Shown: positions 60,099-64,000 of the stretch, in pieces | How the letters are laid out: each line of letters begins with the position of its first letter | How positions within the stretch are numbered: position 1 is the first letter of the stretch | The notes under the pieces: generated by a model | Database searches by the model: none | Told to the model about the DNA's origin: nothing | What the model saw: the letters and a program-made list of their open reading frames with translations, nothing else | Position numbers and translations under genes: made by a program | Assembly (NCBI GenBank): GCA_020746995.1 | Contig: JAGPXD010000005.1 | Span: forward strand, 2,852,001 to 2,916,000 | Source: Plectosphaerella cucumerina | Taxonomy: Eukaryota > Ascomycota > Sordariomycetes > Glomerellales > Plectosphaerellaceae | Direction of reading: 5' to 3' | Length of the DNA stretch: 64,000 nt

Positions 60099-62495
60099 AT
60101 GGAGCCCGTCGGCCTGGCGTTCGGTGTACTCGGTGTCAGCGGTCTCTTTGTTTCCTGCATTCAAAATTTCAATATCATTGTTCAGACCAAGACGTTCAGC
60201 AAGGACTTCGACCTGCTCTGCGCTGAGCTTGCCAGCCTGCGGCTAAGGCTCCAGACATGGGGCGAAGCGATGGGCATTGTCTCCGGCCCGGACGAGGAAC
60301 CTCTTCCTCCCAGTGTTCACCTCGACCGCCCCGATGTCAACGCTACCTTCGAGCGCATCCTCTTTCATCTGTGCAGCCTCCTCGAAGATGCAGGAGGTGT
60401 GACCAACCGGTATGCCATCGTCGACGAGGCACCACCCGGCGCTGGGACCAATATGGCCATACTGCATTCCTCCAAAGGCATGGACATCTTTCGAGAGGGA
60501 TTTGACAACTTCAAGAATAGTTTGAAGAGGTCTCAGAAACAAACATCGGCCTGGAAACTCATCCGCTGGGCCGTTCACGATCTCGACAACTTCAAGGACA
60601 TCATTGACAAGATCACGAGGCTGCTTGACAACCTGGAGAAGGCCACGAATGCCCTCGACAGCAGCATCGTCCGTCGCCAAAACGCCATGATGACACGGGA
60701 AGTCGAGTCCGTCTCAGATACTCAGAGCTTGCGACTACTCCAGGATCTGGCGTTGATCACGCATGCGTCCTCCTCAGCCTCGCAGCGACTGATCTCCGAC
60801 GCCGCGAGCATCCATCTGACAAGCATCATCGAGTCCAACCAGTCCGGCAGCAACCGATCCTACCACACTGCCCCCACCCATCCAGAATCACAAAGATCCA
60901 GGTCGTCGGTCTATCATGCGAATATGGCTTTCCAAAATGCGGTCGCAAGGGCCGACGTAGCATCCAGTTTTCCGGTCCAGCAAGAGATGGCAGACACGCA
61001 GGAAGGCCATTCGGAACACAAGAGCCCGGAAGATTCGACGCAGGGCCTGCCACCAGAAACACTGTCAGCGCAACCATCGCAGAACCGGCTCATTATGGAC
61101 CAGGCACTGAGAAAGCGGCAGCTGCCTACGCCGGGCCTGAGCTTCGCCTCGGGGAGCGCAGCTTACGGTCAAGCAATCACGGCCGTGAGAGAAGTCCACG
61201 AGAAGGATTGGCAGACAGCCTCGACATCCCTGCTTGTCCAAGCAGACAGAGGAGACGAGCTTGCCCGGCGAGTTTTCGTCGAGCTTCGAAGTATCAGACG
61301 TGCCGAGATCCCCTTCATCAGCGCGACCCCCCTGCATGACAGGCTGGATGTCATCCTAGCCAGCATCGAGGGCCCTCCCGATACGCCATACGAAAAGGGC
61401 ATCTTCTGGCTTCTCGCTCGATTTGACCCCAGTTTTCCAACTAAACCACCTCGTCTTCGCTTCTTGACGCGGATATACCACCCCAACATCGACTGCGAAG
61501 GCCAAGTCTGCGCTCAATATCCCGAGCTGGCCAACGTGCCCATCTCCCCGTCTGCAAGAGGCTCGAACAGGAAGCGCCCAGAGAACCTCTCTTGGTTTGC
61601 TGGGGAGTCGCCGGCTCGCTTCTATCTAGGGGCACTTCTCACTGCGCTCTGCAGCTTGCTCGCCAGTCCAGACGTCGAGGATCCTCTCGTGCTCGAGATT
61701 GCAGAGACGTACATCACCGATCATGCTGCGTTTGTCCAGAATGCTCGTCAATACACGGAGAAGTACGCCACCAAGGGACGACCGGAGATGGATGCCATCA
61801 GAAGCTGCATTACCGCATGGGATGGGCGACTGGAGCCAGGAGCGTCACTTACGAGGCCCTCTCCAGCTCAAGCTCATAATGCAACTCCAGCTACAGCATC
61901 AACTCTGCTTCCAGAATCAGATGCTGGGAGCTTGCATACTCTGCGTCCTTCTGATCGCTTGAGTATCCGGTCACGGAAGCACTACGAAGAATCATGGCCG
62001 GGGGAGAGTACCAATTATACTGAAACTGATTCTGACGAAGATCTCGAGGACCTTGACCCTGTTGTTCGAGAGTCTCAAGAGTTCCGGTATGTATCGGCCC
62101 AGAAGACGAGACTCAACTGGTGGCTCGTGATATTTGAGGTGGCGAAGGTGAAGGCGATGGCGGAGACGGAGGGGAAGGCGGGGACGGATGCGAAGACGAA
62201 GGCGGAGGTCCGGGAGTTTATAACCAAGGTGACGTTCCTGGAATCACAGGCCAAGGCGAGAAAGGCGACGTATGCAATCGGGCTGGAGAATCACAAGGTC
62301 CCGGAGGAAAGACGTAAGCTCCTCAAAGCTCACAAGGCATCTTTGTCTGAGGCCGTAGCCCAGGCCGTGAGATCCTCAAGTCTCGAATGTCTCGAGATGG
62401 CATTGGACATCTTGAGGAGGATTCGAGCAATCCTCGAGGACCCGGAGATCCCGATGAAGGACAAATTGGTTTTTGATATGCCCCCAACTCGTTGA
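60099..62495 (+). CDS. HeLo domain - ubiquitin-conjugating (E2) fold fusion protein
   Basis: One intronless frame of 798 aa. Residues about 1-215 are a HeLo domain: the opening MEPVGLAFGVLGVSGLF, WGEAMGI and KQTSAWKLIRWAV match the helical domain of HET-S/HET-like proteins that inserts in membranes and kills. A Ser/Gln-rich linker (215-385) follows. Residues about 388-565 form an E2 core: RVFVELRSIRR helix, ASIEGPPDTPYEKGIF strand, FPTKPPRLRFLTRIYHPN, the HPN triad at 461-463 and the candidate catalytic Cys471, separated by seven residues as in active E2s. A basic loop of about 20 residues is inserted before the conserved W and the ALLTALCSLLASP helix. The last 200 residues are charged and helical, unidentified. 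Both domains lie in one frame with no stop, so the fusion is directly seen; the function is inferred. Confidence 0.9.
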   Translation: MEPVGLAFGVLGVSGLFVSCIQNFNIIVQTKTFSKDFDLLCAELASLRLRLQTWGEAMGIVSGPDEEPLPPSVHLDRPDVNATFERILFHLCSLLEDAGGVTNRYAIVDEAPPGAGTNMAILHSSKGMDIFREGFDNFKNSLKRSQKQTSAWKLIRWAVHDLDNFKDIIDKITRLLDNLEKATNALDSSIVRRQNAMMTREVESVSDTQSLRLLQDLALITHASSSASQRLISDAASIHLTSIIESNQSGSNRSYHTAPTHPESQRSRSSVYHANMAFQNAVARADVASSFPVQQEMADTQEGHSEHKSPEDSTQGLPPETLSAQPSQNRLIMDQALRKRQLPTPGLSFASGSAAYGQAITAVREVHEKDWQTASTSLLVQADRGDELARRVFVELRSIRRAEIPFISATPLHDRLDVILASIEGPPDTPYEKGIFWLLARFDPSFPTKPPRLRFLTRIYHPNIDCEGQVCAQYPELANVPISPSARGSNRKRPENLSWFAGESPARFYLGALLTALCSLLASPDVEDPLVLEIAETYITDHAAFVQNARQYTEKYATKGRPEMDAIRSCITAWDGRLEPGASLTRPSPAQAHNATPATASTLLPESDAGSLHTLRPSDRLSIRSRKHYEESWPGESTNYTETDSDEDLEDLDPVVRESQEFRYVSAQKTRLNWWLVIFEVAKVKAMAETEGKAGTDAKTKAEVREFITKVTFLESQAKARKATYAIGLENHKVPEERRKLLKAHKASLSEAVAQAVRSSSLECLEMALDILRRIRAILEDPEIPMKDKLVFDMPPTR

Positions 62496-63034
62496 CGGCC
62501 GTTTAGAAGGAGATTGCTGGTTGATTCGGACCGTTCAAGTATTGATTTTCATACCCTCACTCCTATTGCGGACTTGGCAAATTACTATCCCATCACTGCA
62601 AACAAGATGCGTACCCCCGTGTCACAGTGTGGAAGTACTGCCTCGATCAGCGAACGGGACTTGAATATGTGCAGAAGCCTTCCCATTGGCAATGAGATCG
62701 TGTTGTCTTCGAGATAGAGAACTCAGGGCTGGTCAATTTCGCCAAGGTGTACGCCCGAGTGTCTTGGAAGCTAGGAAGGTCAGCAAGTGATATTACTCGA
62801 AGCCTACTATGTATGTTGTTGTCGTTGTGCAAACCCAGATCTGCTTCAAGGTAATATAAGGTCGTGGTGCCGCGGGAAACTTGTAGCGATATTTCGTCGT
62901 GGAGGTTGAAGGAGGCCGACACACGGGCCACATCTGGCGCCCGCCCCACTTTAGCCTGAGCAATTCAGTGCAGTGAAAGCTGCTTCCTGCCGGCACCGTC
63001 AACGGCTTTTTGGCTTCAACTCCATCCCCCAGAG
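62496..63034. other. Intergenic region
   Basis: 539 bp between the HeLo-E2 stop codon and the next start. No gene is seen. Confidence 0.55.
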
Positions 63035-64000
63035 ATGCTCGCCCCCCGATCAATCTGCGCCGCCTGCCGCTCCAGGCTGGCCGCATCCTTGGCCCGGCCT
63101 TTAGGCCATGGTCACGGCCACCGATCGACCGACGGCAGCAGACGCCTCTCCACGACGCAGCCACCACAAAACAGCTTCTCCTGGGCAGCGCCCGCCTCCG
63201 AAAGTTCTCAGACCCGGCAGAGGAACCCGCGGACGCAGCGCGGCGGCACTCAGGCCAGCAGGGCGAAAAACAGGGCCCTCGACCTCTTCGAAAGCACAGT
63301 CAATGCCGCACACAAGTCAGAGGCCTCCGTGGCAGACACCGACGCACAACCCGACGCCGAACCAACCCTCGACATCGACCAGCTCTTCCGATATGCAAAC
63401 CGCCTGCGCTCCGCCCTCAAAGCCGAGAAACAAGGCACCGCGACCCCCGAACATACAGCAGAGACATGCCTCGCCATCGTCGTCGACAACATCCTCGAGG
63501 CCACGAGCGGCGCCGACCGCCGCAGCCTGCCCCGCGCCGTCCAGCAGGCCTGCGAGATGGCCATGAAAAGGGTCCTGCAGGTCAAGTTTTCCTACCATGG
63601 CGCCGGCCTGCCCAGTCCAGCCGCCCTGTGCAAGGTTCTCGCCGAGCTGGGCCTCAAGAGTCCCGGACGCCTCGACCCATACACCGCCCTTCTGGACCAT
63701 CTCGCCGCCGGGGCCCAGGACGACATACCCTTCGACCAGGCCGCGCTCGAGTCTTTGCTGGAGTGCTGGGAGGATGTGGCCGTCATGAGGCGCACACCGT
63801 CGGGGGATGCGTCGGCACCACCGCGCCGAAGGCACAAGGACCCTGTTGAGGACCTGCGGCATGACTTCCCCGGCCTCGTCCGCGACGGCGGCGTCAAGCT
63901 CGTCATCGCTTTGGTGGCCACATACGCCGTCATCCACGATCCAAGGGCCGCCAGCCTCCAACAGAAACCCACCTTCGAGGCCTCCACCACCACCCTCGAC
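63035..64000 (+). CDS. 5' part of a mitochondrial protein, cut by the window end
   Basis: From ATG 63035 the frame stays open through 322 codons to the edge, with no stop. The N-terminus (RSICAACRSRLAASLARP, then RRLSTTQ) is a typical fungal mitochondrial presequence: Arg, Ala and Ser rich, no acids, ending in an RRLST-like cleavage zone. The rest is helical, with blocks such as LDIDQLFRYANRLRSALKAEK, ACEMAMKRVLQVKFSYHGAGLP and ALESLLECWEDVAVMR, suggesting helical repeats as in pentatricopeptide or similar organelle RNA proteins. Near the edge a hydrophobic stretch (VKLVIALVATYAVI) may be a membrane helix. The missing 3' end prevents identification. Confidence 0.8.
   Translation, partial: MLAPRSICAACRSRLAASLARPLGHGHGHRSTDGSRRLSTTQPPQNSFSWAAPASESSQTRQRNPRTQRGGTQASRAKNRALDLFESTVNAAHKSEASVADTDAQPDAEPTLDIDQLFRYANRLRSALKAEKQGTATPEHTAETCLAIVVDNILEATSGADRRSLPRAVQQACEMAMKRVLQVKFSYHGAGLPSPAALCKVLAELGLKSPGRLDPYTALLDHLAAGAQDDIPFDQAALESLLECWEDVAVMRRTPSGDASAPPRRRHKDPVEDLRHDFPGLVRDGGVKLVIALVATYAVIHDPRAASLQQKPTFEASTTTLD

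Overview
This window is nuclear DNA from a filamentous ascomycete. The genes carry short introns (mostly 50-90 nt, GTRNGT donors, CTNAC-type branch regions and YAG acceptors), coding GC is high, and intergenic DNA is C/T- or G-rich. Several families are typical of Pezizomycotina: DUF5672 proteins, CBM18 chitin binders, NACHT-WD40 NLRs, HeLo domains and a Zn2Cys6 regulator. A Sordariomycete, possibly Hypocreales, is my inference; the sequence does not fix the genus. Almost every exon join below was rebuilt by hand from splice sites and reading-frame continuity.

Layout. The left edge may hold the N-terminal part of a leftward gene. About 7.7 kb without a supportable gene follows (635-8352). Next come an SMP-30/gluconolactonase-like enzyme (8353-9319), the alpha-N-methyltransferase NTM1 with an unusually long intron (10175-11589), a secreted three-module CBM18 protein (12159-13187), and a divergent pair of DUF5672 paralogues (14718-16204 and 18449-19743), one with a repetitive charged tail. 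A conserved block follows: a GTT1-like glutathione transferase, a complex I NDUFB4-like subunit, SAP18, PRP18 and COP9 subunit CSN1 (20913-30472). A 4.9-kb gene-free stretch leads to a 987-aa Zn2Cys6 transcription factor (35392-38626), and then a Fungal_N-NACHT-WD40 NLR (40363-44838).

The right part holds an M24 Xaa-Pro peptidase (46382-48340), a head-to-head pair serving ER glycoproteins (an L-type lectin cargo receptor with a KKxx tail, and the ALG8 glucosyltransferase), the chromatin remodeller subunit ITC1 whose first coding exon is only the start codon, a small four-helix membrane protein, and an intron-containing tRNA-Pro(AGG). It ends with a HeLo-E2 fusion gene (60099-62495) and the 5' part of a mitochondrial protein running off the right edge.

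The most striking item is the HeLo-E2 protein. An N-terminal HeLo domain, the membrane-targeting cell-death domain of the HET-S class, sits in one uninterrupted reading frame with a ubiquitin-conjugating fold that keeps the HPN motif and the correctly spaced catalytic cysteine. With the NLR 15 kb away, it suggests a fungal immune or incompatibility effector that joins cell-death signalling to ubiquitin-type conjugation.
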